From the NCBI RefSeq assembly GCF_900129495.1, contig NZ_FQVX01000003.1:62001-126000 (forward strand): 64,000 nucleotides of DNA. The letters run 5' to 3'. A program made the position numbers and the translations under genes. Below the pieces are notes generated by a model. That model had not been told where the DNA came from, searched no databases, and saw nothing but the letters and a program-made list of their open reading frames with translations. The stretch comes from Geodermatophilus nigrescens. Lineage in GTDB: Bacteria; Actinomycetota; Actinomycetes; Mycobacteriales; Geodermatophilaceae. Positions 17,688 to 26,273 of this stretch are shown piece after piece; positions within the stretch are counted from its first letter, which is position 1; each line of letters begins with the position of its first letter.

Positions 17688-18913
17688 TCGAGCTGTCCCC
17701 CACCGCGACCGAGGACGAGGTGGCCGCGGCCACCGAGCGCTGGCTGCACGAGAACCTGCCGCCGTCCTGGCTCAAGGCCGTCCTCGACGACGACCGCACC
17801 GTCGTCGCCGCGCACCTCGCCGACGCCGACGGCATGCGCCGCTGGTTCGCCACGCTCGGTGACGCGGGCCTGGCCACGCCCACCTGGCCGCGCGAGTACG
17901 GCGGGCTGGACCTCTCCGCCGAGCAGGCGGCCGCCGTCGCCGACGTGCTCATGCGCTACCGGGCGAACCGGCCGATGGACGACTTCATCGGCCTCACCCT
18001 CACCGGCCCGACGGTGCTCGCCCACGGCACGCCGGAGCAAAAGGAGCGGTACCTGCGCCCGATCGCCCGCGGCGAGGAGCGCTGGTGCCAGCTGTTCAGC
18101 GAGCCGGGCGCGGGCTCGGACCTCGCGGCGCTGTCCACCCGGGCGGTGCGGCAGGAGGACGGCACCTGGCGCGTCGACGGGCAGAAGGTCTGGAACTCCT
18201 TCGCCCACATCGCCGACCGGGGCCTGCTGATGGCCCGCACGTCGCCGGAGAAGCCGAAGCACCACGGCATCTCCTACTTCCTCGTCGACATGCGCACGCC
18301 CGGCCTCGAGGTCCGGCCGCTGAAGCAGATGACCGGCGACGCGGAGTTCAACGAGGTCTTCCTCACCGACGTCGTGCTGCCCGCCGACGCGCTGCTCGGC
18401 GAGGTCGACGGCGGCTGGGCGGTCGCGATCACCACGCTCATGCAGGAGCGCAACGGCCTCAGCGGCCGGCCCGCCGTCGGGCCCGGCGTCGCCGACGACC
18501 TGGCCCGCCGCGCCGCGGCGGCCGGCACCTGGGCCGACCCGGTGCTGCGCGACCGGCTGCTGGCGATGCTGGTCGAGGAGCGGGTGCTGCAGATGACCAC
18601 CGTGCGCGCCTCGGTCGCCTCCGGCCGCGCGATGGCCGGCGCCGAGGGGTCGATCCGCAAGCTGGTCAGCTCGGGCCTGGAGGAGACCGCCGGGTCACTG
18701 GCCGCCGAGGTGGAGCCGGTGACGGCGCTGGGCTGGCCGCAGGGCGCCCCGCTGCCGGCGGCCGCGTATGAGTTCCTGGCCATGAAGCAGACCTCGATCG
18801 CCGGCGGCACCTCGGAGATCCAGCGCACGATCATCGCCGAGCGACTCCTCGGCCTGCCCAAGGACCCGGACCCGGAGAAGGACCTGCCCTTCTCCCAGCG
18901 CAGCCGCGCCTGA
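17684..18913 (+). CDS. acyl-CoA dehydrogenase, catalytic-type subunit of a pair
   Basis: This ACAD has 409 residues and a GTG start coupled to the upstream gene. CQLFSEPGAGSDLAALSTRA and GQKVWNSFAHIAD form the FAD/substrate region. Glu255 in TTLMQERNGLS sits where isovaleryl-CoA dehydrogenase and the catalytic mycobacterial steroid ACAD subunits carry their base. The C-terminal IAGGTSEIQRT has Gly where MCAD has its Glu. It therefore looks like the catalytic half of a heteromeric dehydrogenase with the product of 16542. Such pairs oxidise bulky CoA esters in known cases; the substrate here is open. Confidence 0.87.
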   Translation: MIELSPTATEDEVAAATERWLHENLPPSWLKAVLDDDRTVVAAHLADADGMRRWFATLGDAGLATPTWPREYGGLDLSAEQAAAVADVLMRYRANRPMDDFIGLTLTGPTVLAHGTPEQKERYLRPIARGEERWCQLFSEPGAGSDLAALSTRAVRQEDGTWRVDGQKVWNSFAHIADRGLLMARTSPEKPKHHGISYFLVDMRTPGLEVRPLKQMTGDAEFNEVFLTDVVLPADALLGEVDGGWAVAITTLMQERNGLSGRPAVGPGVADDLARRAAAAGTWADPVLRDRLLAMLVEERVLQMTTVRASVASGRAMAGAEGSIRKLVSSGLEETAGSLAAEVEPVTALGWPQGAPLPAAAYEFLAMKQTSIAGGTSEIQRTIIAERLLGLPKDPDPEKDLPFSQRSRA

Positions 18914-18928
18914 CCCGAGGAGCGCCCC

Positions 18929-19765
18929 GTGACCACCACCGAGACCACCGACGAGACGACGACCCTGCGCCTGGAGCACCCCGAGCCGGGCATCGCCGTC
19001 CTCACCCTCGACCGGCCCGAGCGGCTCAACGCTCTCTCGCCGGACCTGCTGCTGGAGCTGCACACCACGCTCGACCGCCTCGCCGTCGACCCCGCCGTGC
19101 GGGTGCTCGTGCTCACCGGCGCCGGCCGCGGCTTCTGTGCCGGCCTCGACCTCACCGCCTACGACATGGGCGGCGCCGACCGGCGCGACGACTGGGACAG
19201 CCCGCAGCGGCGGCTGGCGCTGCAGAAGTCCATCGCCGCGCTGGTGCCCAAGCTGCGTGCGCTGCCGCAGGTGGTGGTCGCCGCGGTCAACGGCCCTGCG
19301 GCCGGCGGGGGACTGGCACTGGCGCTGGCCTCCGACGTCCGGATCGCCGCGGCGAGCGCCCGGTTCAACGTGGCGTTCGTGCGGATCGGGCTGTCGGGCT
19401 GCGACATCGGCGTCAGCTGGCTGCTGCCGCGGCTGGTCGGGGCGTCGCGGGCCTTCGAGATGCTGCTCACCGGCCGGTTGGTCGACGCCGCGGAGGCCGA
19501 CCGCTCGGGCCTGGTCAGCCGCGTCGTCCCCGACGGCGAGGTGCTCGACGCGGCGCTGGAGACCGCGCGGGCGGTGCTCGCCAACTCGCCGATGGGCGTG
19601 CGCATGACCAAGGAGGTCATGTGGAGCCAGCTCGAGGTCGGCAGCCTGCAGGCCGGCATCGACCTGGAGAACCGCACGCAGATCCTCACCAGCTACACCC
19701 GCGACGCCGACGAGGCGGCCCTGGCCTTCCGCGGCCGCCGCGCCCCGTCCTTCCTCGACGCCTGA
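18929..19765 (+). CDS. enoyl-CoA hydratase family protein
   Basis: This crotonase has 278 residues and a GTG start after GAGGAG. It has CAGLDLTAYD and NGPAAGGGLALALASD for the oxyanion hole. The first hydratase Glu is not conserved (FNVAFVRIGLSGCDIG), while the second is retained in RAFEMLLTGR. Members with GLSGCDIGVSWLLPR form a common actinobacterial subgroup whose exact reaction is mostly untested, so isomerase, hydratase or hydrolase activity are all possible. It is part of the long rightward operon. Confidence 0.85.
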   Translation: MTTTETTDETTTLRLEHPEPGIAVLTLDRPERLNALSPDLLLELHTTLDRLAVDPAVRVLVLTGAGRGFCAGLDLTAYDMGGADRRDDWDSPQRRLALQKSIAALVPKLRALPQVVVAAVNGPAAGGGLALALASDVRIAAASARFNVAFVRIGLSGCDIGVSWLLPRLVGASRAFEMLLTGRLVDAAEADRSGLVSRVVPDGEVLDAALETARAVLANSPMGVRMTKEVMWSQLEVGSLQAGIDLENRTQILTSYTRDADEAALAFRGRRAPSFLDA

Positions 19766-19773
19766 CGCCCGAG

Positions 19774-19799
19774 AGGGCCCTTGTAGCGCTCATGGCCCT
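19774..19799. repeat. 26 bp short palindromic element, copy 2
   Basis: This is the same AGGGC...GGCCCT element as at 4909-4934, here with a TTGTAGCG core, starting 8 nt after a stop codon in the same orientation. The rest of the gap to 19854 holds a GGAGG ribosome site and nothing else recognisable. Confidence 0.5.
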
Positions 19800-19853
19800 G
19801 TCCGCCTCCCGCGCGCGGAAGGCGGCCACCACCCGCGAGACCGGAGGTCACCG

Positions 19854-21065
19854 GTGACCACCACCGCCCCGCTCACCCACCGCGACCTGGTCGCCGACAC
19901 CGCCCGCCGGGTCGTCGCCGAGCACCCGCCGGAGTCCACCCCGCGCGCCGAGTTCCTCGGCGCCTGCTTCGACGCGGGCCTCGCCTGGGTGCACTTCCCG
20001 CGCGGGTCCGGCGGGCTCGGCGTCGAGGCGGGCCTGCAGGACGTCGCCGACTCGATCCTGCAGGGCGCCGGCGGGCCGGTGCCGTTCTCGATCAACCCCA
20101 TGGGCTACGGCATGGCCGGGCCCACGGTCGTCGAGCACGCCCGCCCCGAGGTGGCCGCCGAGCTGCTGCGCCCGCTGGCCACCTGCGAGGAGCTGTGGTG
20201 CCAGCTGTTCAGCGAGCCCGGCGCCGGCTCCGACCTCGCCGGCCTGGCCACCCGCGCCGTCCTCGACGGCGACACCTGGGTGGTCACCGGCGCGAAGGTG
20301 TGGACGTCGCTGGCGCACCGGGCGCGGCGCGCTCTCCTGCTGGCCCGCACCGATCCCGACGCCCCCAAGCACCGCGGCCTCACCTACTTCGTCCTCGACA
20401 TGACCGACCCCGGCGTCGAGGTGCGCCCGCTGCGCCAGATGACGGGCGCCGCGGAGTTCAACGAGGTCCACCTGGACGGCGCCCGCATCCCCGACACCCA
20501 CCGCCTCGGCGAGGTCGGCGACGGCTGGCGGGTGGCCATGACGACGCTGATGAACGAGCGGCGCGCCATCGGCGGGGGCAGCAGCCGACGCGGCAGCGGC
20601 AGCATCGGCGCCGCCCTGCAGCTGTGGCGCGAGCGCCCCGACCTGCGCACCCCGGCGCTGCGCGACCGGCTCACCGCGCTGTTCGCCCTCGCCGACGCCG
20701 CGCGGCTGACCGGCGAGCGACAGCGGGTCGAGAGCGGCGACCGGCCGATCGGGCCCGAGGGCAGCATCGGCAAGCTCGTCGGCGCCGAGCTCAACCAGGC
20801 CGTCTACGACTTCTGCATGGACCTGCTCGGGGTCGAGGCCACGCTCTACGGCTCCTACGACCCGCCGGACGGCGTCGACGACGAGACCGACGAGCACGCC
20901 GGCCCGCACGACGTGCAGCGCGCCTTCCTCCGCTCCCGGGCCAACACGATCGAGGGCGGCACGTCGGAGGTGCTGCGCAACATCCTCGGCGAGCGGCTGC
21001 TCGGCCTGCCCGGCGACATCCGGGTGGACACCGGCCGGCCGTGGCGCGAGGTGCCCCGTGGCTGA
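19854..21065 (+). CDS. acyl-CoA dehydrogenase, catalytic-type subunit of a second pair
   Basis: This ACAD has 403 residues and a GTG start after GGAGG. CQLFSEPGAGSDLAGLATRA, GAKVWTSLAHRAR and FNEVHLDGARIPD closely follow the gene at 17684. Glu235 in TTLMNERRAIG is at the same helix-G catalytic-base position. The C-terminal IEGGTSEVLRNILGERLLG is typical of the subgroup. Its likely partner is the base-less dehydrogenase at 21890, one gene downstream. The stop overlaps the following SDR by 8 bp. An insertion rich in Asp/Glu (DPPDGVDDETDE) interrupts the C-terminal domain. Confidence 0.87.
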   Translation: MTTTAPLTHRDLVADTARRVVAEHPPESTPRAEFLGACFDAGLAWVHFPRGSGGLGVEAGLQDVADSILQGAGGPVPFSINPMGYGMAGPTVVEHARPEVAAELLRPLATCEELWCQLFSEPGAGSDLAGLATRAVLDGDTWVVTGAKVWTSLAHRARRALLLARTDPDAPKHRGLTYFVLDMTDPGVEVRPLRQMTGAAEFNEVHLDGARIPDTHRLGEVGDGWRVAMTTLMNERRAIGGGSSRRGSGSIGAALQLWRERPDLRTPALRDRLTALFALADAARLTGERQRVESGDRPIGPEGSIGKLVGAELNQAVYDFCMDLLGVEATLYGSYDPPDGVDDETDEHAGPHDVQRAFLRSRANTIEGGTSEVLRNILGERLLGLPGDIRVDTGRPWREVPRG

Positions 21066-21876
21066 GGCCCCCGCGGCCGAGCGATCGACGGCGGCCCGGC
21101 GCGCGACGGCGGCGGGCCCGCTGACCGGCCGGGTCGCCCTCGTCACCGGCGGCGGCCGGGGGATCGGCGCGGCGATCACCGCCGAGCTCGCCCGCTCCGG
21201 CGCCGCGGTGGCCTTCACCTACCGCCGCGACCGGGCCGCCGCCGAGGAGCTCGCCGAGGAGCTGGGTGCCGGCGGCGCGGCGGTGCTCGCGGTCGAGGCG
21301 TCCGTCGACGACCCCGCCGCCTCCGCCCGCGCCGTCGAGGCCGCCGTCGCGGAGTTCGGCGGCCTGGACCTGCTGGTCAGCAACGCCGGCGTGGCCAGCA
21401 CGGGCCTGCCGGTGGCCGCGACGACGGCGGAGGAGCTGCAGTGGCTGCTCGCCGTGCACGCCGTCGGGCCGCACCAGCTGGTCCGCGCCGCGCTGCCGCA
21501 CCTGCGGGCGCACGAGCGCTCCGACGTCGTCGTGGTGAGCAGCATCGCCGTCGGCGACGCCTGGCCGGTGAACGGCGCCCCCTACGCCATGGCGAAGGCC
21601 GCGGCCGAGGCCATGGCGCACGTGCTCGCCCGCGAGGAGCGGGCGCACGGCGTGCGGGTCAACATCGTCGCCCCGGGCCTGGTGGACACCGAGATGGGCC
21701 GCCGCCTGGTCCGCGCCACGCAGGACGTGACCGACATCCGGCTGCTCGACCCCGGCTCGCCGTTCGGGCGGGTCTGCTCGCCGCAGGACGTCGCCGCCGT
21801 CGTCCGCGCGCTGGTCGACCCCGCCTGCTCCTACCTCACCGACCAGCGCGTCGTCGTCGACGGCGGCACCTTCTAA
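21058..21876 (+). CDS. short-chain dehydrogenase/reductase, FabG-like
   Basis: This SDR has 272 residues from a GTG overlapping the previous gene. After a roughly 20-residue Ala-rich N-terminal extension come TGGGRGIG, SNAGVASTG, the catalytic Ser in VVSSIAVGD and YAMAK (Tyr/Lys). The C-terminal YLTDQRVVVDGGTF is characteristic of FabG-like classical SDRs. It would reduce or oxidise a 3-keto/3-hydroxyacyl-CoA or another alcohol of the pathway with NAD(P). It lies between the two halves of the second dehydrogenase pair. Confidence 0.87.
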   Translation: MAEAPAAERSTAARRATAAGPLTGRVALVTGGGRGIGAAITAELARSGAAVAFTYRRDRAAAEELAEELGAGGAAVLAVEASVDDPAASARAVEAAVAEFGGLDLLVSNAGVASTGLPVAATTAEELQWLLAVHAVGPHQLVRAALPHLRAHERSDVVVVSSIAVGDAWPVNGAPYAMAKAAAEAMAHVLAREERAHGVRVNIVAPGLVDTEMGRRLVRATQDVTDIRLLDPGSPFGRVCSPQDVAAVVRALVDPACSYLTDQRVVVDGGTF

Positions 21877-21889
21877 GGAGGACCGGCCC

Positions 21890-23011
21890 GTGGTCGAGTT
21901 CGAGTTCACCGACGAGCAGCGCGCCCTGCGCGAGGTCGCCCGCGACGTCTGCACCCGGTCCGCCCCCGAGGAGGAGGTGCGCCGGCTCATGGGCACCGCC
22001 GAGGGCTTCGACCGCGCCGTCTTGCGGCGGCTGGGGTCCGACGTCGGGCTGCTGGGCCTCGCCGTCCCCGAGGAGCACGGCGGCGCCGGCGCCGGGCTGG
22101 TCGAGCTCGCGCTGCTGGCCGAGGAGACCGGCCGCACACTGCTGCCCGGCCCGCTCGTGGGCACGGTGGCGCTGGCCGTCCCGGCGCTGCTGGCCACCGG
22201 CGACGACGCCGTCGCCAAGGAGCTGCTGCCCGGCGTCGTCGAGGGCACCACCGTGCTCGCGCTGGCCGCCACCGACGACCGCGGCGGCTGGGCGCCGGCC
22301 CAGCCCTCGGTCGCCGCCGGCGCCGGCGGGCGGCTCACCGGCGAGCAGGCGCACGTCCTCGACGGAGCCGCCGCCGACGCGCTGCTCGTCCTCGCCGCCG
22401 CCGACGACGGCCCCGCGCTGTTCCTCGTCGACGGCGACGCGGCAGGCCTCACCCGCGAGGTCCAGTCCGGCCTCGACCTCACCCGCCGGCAGGCACGGCT
22501 GCGCCTCGACGGTGTCGTGGCCCGCCCGGTCGGGTCCGCCGCCGCCGCCACCGCCGCGGCCGCCGTCGCCACCGCCCGGCGCACCGCCGCGGTCGTGCTC
22601 GCCGCGGCCGCCGTGGGCAGCGCCCAGCGGATGCTCGACTCCTCGGTCGAGTACGCCCGCCAGCGGCTGCAGTTCGGCCGGCCCATCGGGTCGTTCCAGG
22701 CGGTCAAGCACCGCTGCGCGGACATGCTGGTCGACGTCGAGCACGCCCGCTCGGCCGCCTACCACGCCGCCTGGGCCGCCGACGCCGGCACCGACGACCC
22801 GGAGCTGGCCGCCGACCTCGCCACCGTGGTCACCGCCGAGGCGCACCTGCGGGTCGCGAAGAGCACCGTCCAGGTGCACGGCGGCATCGGCTTCACCTGG
22901 GAGCACCCGACCCACCTGCACTACAAGCGCGCCGTCAGCGACGCCGCGCTGCTCGGCGGGCGGGCGGCAGCCGCCGCCCGGCTGGCCGACGCCGTCCTCG
23001 AGCCGGCCTGA
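21890..23011 (+). CDS. acyl-CoA dehydrogenase, non-catalytic-type subunit of second pair
   Basis: This ACAD has 373 residues from a GTG start after AAGGAGGA. It resembles the protein from 16542: VPEEHGGAGAGLVE, FGRPIGSFQAVKHRCADM and VQVHGGIGFTWEHPTHLHYKR. It lacks both known base positions. Its middle region is unusually Ala-rich. It is predicted to form a heteromer with the 19854 product, giving the operon two complete heteromeric dehydrogenases. Pairing across the intervening SDR is an inference from sequence type. Confidence 0.85.
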   Translation: MVEFEFTDEQRALREVARDVCTRSAPEEEVRRLMGTAEGFDRAVLRRLGSDVGLLGLAVPEEHGGAGAGLVELALLAEETGRTLLPGPLVGTVALAVPALLATGDDAVAKELLPGVVEGTTVLALAATDDRGGWAPAQPSVAAGAGGRLTGEQAHVLDGAAADALLVLAAADDGPALFLVDGDAAGLTREVQSGLDLTRRQARLRLDGVVARPVGSAAAATAAAAVATARRTAAVVLAAAAVGSAQRMLDSSVEYARQRLQFGRPIGSFQAVKHRCADMLVDVEHARSAAYHAAWAADAGTDDPELAADLATVVTAEAHLRVAKSTVQVHGGIGFTWEHPTHLHYKRAVSDAALLGGRAAAAARLADAVLEPA

Positions 23012-23039
23012 CCGGCCCCGACCCCGCAGAGGAGACCCC

Positions 23040-23804
23040 ATGAGCGACGAGGTGCTCACCGAGGAGCGCGACGGCGTCCTGGTCGTCACGCTCAACCGGC
23101 CGCAGGCGCGCAACGCCGTCAACGAGGCGCTGGCCGCCGCGGTGGCCGAGGCGATGGACCGGCTCGACGAGGAGGAGCACCTGCGCGCCGGCGTGCTCAC
23201 CGGCGCCGCCGGCACGTTCTGCGCCGGCATGGACCTCAAGGCCTTCGTCCGCGGCGAGACGCCGGTGGTCGCCGGCCGCGGGTTCGCCGGGCTGGTCGAG
23301 CGGCCGCCGGCCAAGCCGCTGATCGCCGCCGTCGAGGGCTACGCGCTGGCCGGCGGGTTCGAGATCGTGCTGGCCTGCGACCTCGTCGTCGCCGCCGAGG
23401 GCGCGTCCTTCGGCATCCCGGAGGTCAAGCGCAGCCTGGTCGCCGCCGGCGGCGGGCTGCTGCGGCTGCCCCGCCGCATCGCCTACCACCAGGCGATGGA
23501 GCTGGCGCTGCTCGGCGACCACGTCCCCGCGCCCCGCATGCGCGAGCTCGGCCTGGTCAACCGGCTGGTCCCCGACGGCACGGCGCTGGACGCCGCGCTG
23601 GAGCTCGCCGCCGGCATCGCCGCCAACGGCCCGCTCGCGGTCATCGCCAGCAAGCGGATCGTCGCCTCCGCGCTCGACTGGCCGGAGGAGCAGGGCTGGC
23701 GCGAGCAGGAGGTCATCGCCGGGCCGGTCGCGCGCTCGGAGGACGCCCGCGAGGGCGCCACCGCCTTCGCCGAGAAGCGCCCGCCGGTCTGGCGGGGCCG
23801 GTGA
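23040..23804 (+). CDS. enoyl-CoA hydratase (crotonase)
   Basis: The protein has 254 residues from an ATG after GAGGAG. It has CAGMDLKAF and EGYALAGGFEIVLACD for the oxyanion hole. Both hydratase glutamates are present, in FGIPEVKRSLVAAGGG and HQAMELALLGD. This is the most conventional crotonase of the four in the island and the best candidate for simple 2-enoyl-CoA hydration. The stop overlaps the next crotonase by 4 bp. Confidence 0.9.
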   Translation: MSDEVLTEERDGVLVVTLNRPQARNAVNEALAAAVAEAMDRLDEEEHLRAGVLTGAAGTFCAGMDLKAFVRGETPVVAGRGFAGLVERPPAKPLIAAVEGYALAGGFEIVLACDLVVAAEGASFGIPEVKRSLVAAGGGLLRLPRRIAYHQAMELALLGDHVPAPRMRELGLVNRLVPDGTALDAALELAAGIAANGPLAVIASKRIVASALDWPEEQGWREQEVIAGPVARSEDAREGATAFAEKRPPVWRGR

Positions 23805-24607
23805 CCGCCGTGCCCGCCACCGGCACCGCGCAGGACGTGCTGCTCGTCGAGCGGGACGGACCGGTCGCCACCGTCACCCTCAACCGGCCCGCCGCGCGCA
23901 ACGCCCTGTCGGCCGGGCTCATGGCCCGCCTGCGGGAGGCCATGGCGGCGCTCGAGGCCGACGACGACGTCGACGCCGTCGTGCTCACCGGCGCCGACCC
24001 CGCCTTCTGCGCCGGGCTGGACCTCAAGCAGCTCGGCAGCAGCGGCGACAACCTGTCCCTCGGGGACGGGGACGGCGGCCGGCCCTCCTGGCACCCGTGG
24101 CCGCAGCTGTCCAAGCCGGTCATCGGCGCGGTCAACGGCGCGGCGGTCACCGGCGGCCTGGAGCTCGCCCTCAACTGCGACGTGCTGGTCGCCTCCGAGC
24201 GCGCCCGGTTCGCCGACACCCACGCGCGGGTCGGCATCCTGCCCGGCTGGGGGCTGTCGGTGCTGCTGCCGCTCGCCGTCGGCCGCGGCCTGGCCCGCCG
24301 GATGAGCCTGACCGGCGACCACCTGCCCGCCGCCGAGGCGCTGCGCGCGGGCCTGGTCACCGAGGTGGTGCCGCACGAGCAGCTGCTGCCCACCGCCCGC
24401 CGGCTGGCCGCGACCATCGCCGGCAACGACCGCGCCGCCGTCCGCCGGCTGCTGCGCTCCTACCGCGACATCGAGGCCGAGCTGGTCGGCGACGGCCTCG
24501 AGATCGAGGCGGCCACCTGCGCCGAGTGGTCGGCCCGCTACGACCCCGCCGAGGTCGAGCGCCGCCGCGCCGGCCTGCTCGACCGCGGCCGCGCCCAGCT
24601 CTCCTGA
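23801..24607 (+). CDS. enoyl-CoA hydratase family protein
   Basis: This crotonase has 268 residues from a GTG coupled to the preceding gene (GTGA). It has CAGLDLKQLG and NGAAVTGGLELALNCD. The first catalytic Glu is replaced in FADTHARVGILPGWGLS, a pattern seen in EchA-type proteins of mycobacteria with poorly known activity. A Gly/Asp-rich loop (DNLSLGDGDGG) follows the first oxyanion block. It may act as an isomerase or a retro-aldol/hydrolase-type crotonase rather than a hydratase. Confidence 0.85.
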   Translation: MTAVPATGTAQDVLLVERDGPVATVTLNRPAARNALSAGLMARLREAMAALEADDDVDAVVLTGADPAFCAGLDLKQLGSSGDNLSLGDGDGGRPSWHPWPQLSKPVIGAVNGAAVTGGLELALNCDVLVASERARFADTHARVGILPGWGLSVLLPLAVGRGLARRMSLTGDHLPAAEALRAGLVTEVVPHEQLLPTARRLAATIAGNDRAAVRRLLRSYRDIEAELVGDGLEIEAATCAEWSARYDPAEVERRRAGLLDRGRAQLS

Positions 24608-24630
24608 CCCGTCCCCACCCTGGAGGTCCC

Positions 24631-26034
24631 GTGCTCACCGGTGAGCAGTACAAGGCCACGCTCGACGACGGCCGCGCCACCTACTTCGAGGGCGAGCGGG
24701 TCAAGGACCTGCCCGGCCACCCCGTGCTCGGCCAGGTGGTGCAGAACGTGGCCGACGGCTACGACTGGCTGGCCTCGCAGGCGGTCGACGGCGTCAACCC
24801 CGCCGCGGGCGTCCCGCGCACGCCCGAGGAGCTGCGCGAGAAGGTCGAGCTGGTGCACACCGCCGGCATGATGGCGCACGTCAACTACACGTCGATCATG
24901 ACGCTGGCGACGGCGGCCGGGCGGCTGGCGACCACCGCGCCGCAGTACGTCGAGCGGCTCGACGAGGTGGTCCGGACCGCGCAGGCCCGCGACATCCGGA
25001 TGACCCAGTGCATCACCGACGCCAAGGGCGACCGCTCGCTGCCGCCCACCCGCCAGGACGACCCCGACGCCTACGTGCGCGTGGTCGACCGCGGGCCCGA
25101 CGGCGTGGTGATCCGCGGCGCGAAGCTGCACATCACCGCCGCCTCCTTCGGCCACGAGCTGATGACCATCCCGACCAAGGCGATGAAGCCGGGGGAGGAG
25201 GCCTACGCGATCGCGGCGGTCATCCCGGTCAACGCGCCGGGCGTGAAGATCATCAACACCAGCTACGCGCCGCGGCACCCCGACGTCCGGCACTTCCCGA
25301 TCTCCGGCCAGGAGCACTTCCCCGAGGGCTTCGTCATCTTCGACGACGTCTTCGTGCCCACCGAGCGGGTGCTGCTCGACGGCGAGACCGAGCAGGCCGC
25401 CGTGTTCGCCCACTCGCTGGGCCTGTGGGAGCGGCTGGGCGGGCTGAGCTCCATGGCCGACGGCGCCGACGTGCTCGTGGGGCTGGCGCAGCTGGTCGCC
25501 GAGGCCAACGGCCTGGCGCGGATCGGCCACGTCAAGGAGAAGATCTCCGAGATGGTCATCCACGCGACCGTCGTCCGGGCGTGCCTGGAGGCGGCGCTGG
25601 TGCACGCCGAGACGGGGGCGCTGGGCGCCGTCTTCCCCAGCGAGCTCTACACCAACGCGGGCAAGTACACCGGCGCCACCGCCTACAACCTCATGGTCCG
25701 GCACCTGCACGACATCGCCGGCGCCGCGGTGGTCACCGCGCCCACGCTCGCCGACCTGGAGAACCCCGAGGTCGGCTCGCTCGCCCGCAAGTACATGTCC
25801 ACGCGGGCCGACGTCGACGGCGAGTACCGCACCCGGCTGTTCCACGCGATCCGCGACCTCACCGCGGACTCCTTCGGCGGCTGGCGGCAGGTCACCAACG
25901 TGCAGGCCGGCGGCGGGCTCTACGCCCAGCGGATCGTCACGCGCAAGCACTACGACATGGACGCCGCCAAGCACGCGGCGCTCACCGTCGCAGGACTCGT
26001 GGAGGGCGCCCGCGGCCCCAGCCGCGGCGTCTAG
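24631..26034 (+). CDS. 4-hydroxyphenylacetate 3-hydroxylase (HpaB/AbfD) family protein, copy 1
   Basis: The protein has 467 residues from a GTG after TGGAGG. The start MLTGEQYKATLDDGR is typical of the HpaB/4-hydroxybutyryl-CoA dehydratase superfamily. TDAKGDRS followed by VVDRGPDGVVIRGAKLHITAA resembles the dehydratase (AbfD) branch as much as HpaB. However, the cluster cysteines of AbfD are absent: the only Cys in that region is Cys127, and there is no CxxxC pair. It is therefore probably a flavin-dependent monooxygenase or a cluster-free relative. No HpaC-type flavin reductase is visible in the window. It ends the operon and is followed by a terminator. Confidence 0.8.
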   Translation: MLTGEQYKATLDDGRATYFEGERVKDLPGHPVLGQVVQNVADGYDWLASQAVDGVNPAAGVPRTPEELREKVELVHTAGMMAHVNYTSIMTLATAAGRLATTAPQYVERLDEVVRTAQARDIRMTQCITDAKGDRSLPPTRQDDPDAYVRVVDRGPDGVVIRGAKLHITAASFGHELMTIPTKAMKPGEEAYAIAAVIPVNAPGVKIINTSYAPRHPDVRHFPISGQEHFPEGFVIFDDVFVPTERVLLDGETEQAAVFAHSLGLWERLGGLSSMADGADVLVGLAQLVAEANGLARIGHVKEKISEMVIHATVVRACLEAALVHAETGALGAVFPSELYTNAGKYTGATAYNLMVRHLHDIAGAAVVTAPTLADLENPEVGSLARKYMSTRADVDGEYRTRLFHAIRDLTADSFGGWRQVTNVQAGGGLYAQRIVTRKHYDMDAAKHAALTVAGLVEGARGPSRGV

Positions 26035-26045
26035 CGCACGGGCGC

Positions 26046-26080
26046 GGAGAGGCCCCCGGGCGGCGCCCGGGGGCCTCTCC
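26046..26080 (+). terminator. 16 bp perfect stem hairpin, terminator of the long rightward operon
   Basis: Arms 26046-26061 and 26065-26080 are perfectly complementary with a 3 nt loop, 12 nt after the stop at 26034. The stem is nearly all G/C. There is no T-tract. It separates the operon from the independently controlled gene at 26274. Confidence 0.7.
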
Positions 26081-26134
26081 GGCGTGCCCGCGACCGGGCC
26101 GCCCGACCGCGGACGGGGGCGTCCCGGAGGGCCC

Positions 26135-26182
26135 TTGACAGTGTCCTGGCTCACTGCCAATGTGACACCGACGTCACTGTCA
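26135..26182 (+). promoter_or_regulatory. promoter with TGACA-N4-CGTCA operator inside a longer inverted repeat
   Basis: A perfect -35 TTGACA (26135-26140) is followed 17 nt later by CAATGT (26158-26163). The operator-like TGACACCGACGTCA (26163-26176) overlaps the start region. Outer arms TGACAGTG (26136-26143) and CACTGTCA (26175-26182) form a larger inverted repeat that encloses the promoter. This is the only control region here with nested symmetry. It precedes the gene at 26274 by about 90 nt. Confidence 0.55.
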
Positions 26183-26273
26183 CTCTCTGCTCGCCGGACC
26201 GGACGGACCCCCTCCGCGAGCCCGGCCGACCGGCCCGTGCCGGCGGTCCCCGACCCCTCGAGGAGCTCCCCGG

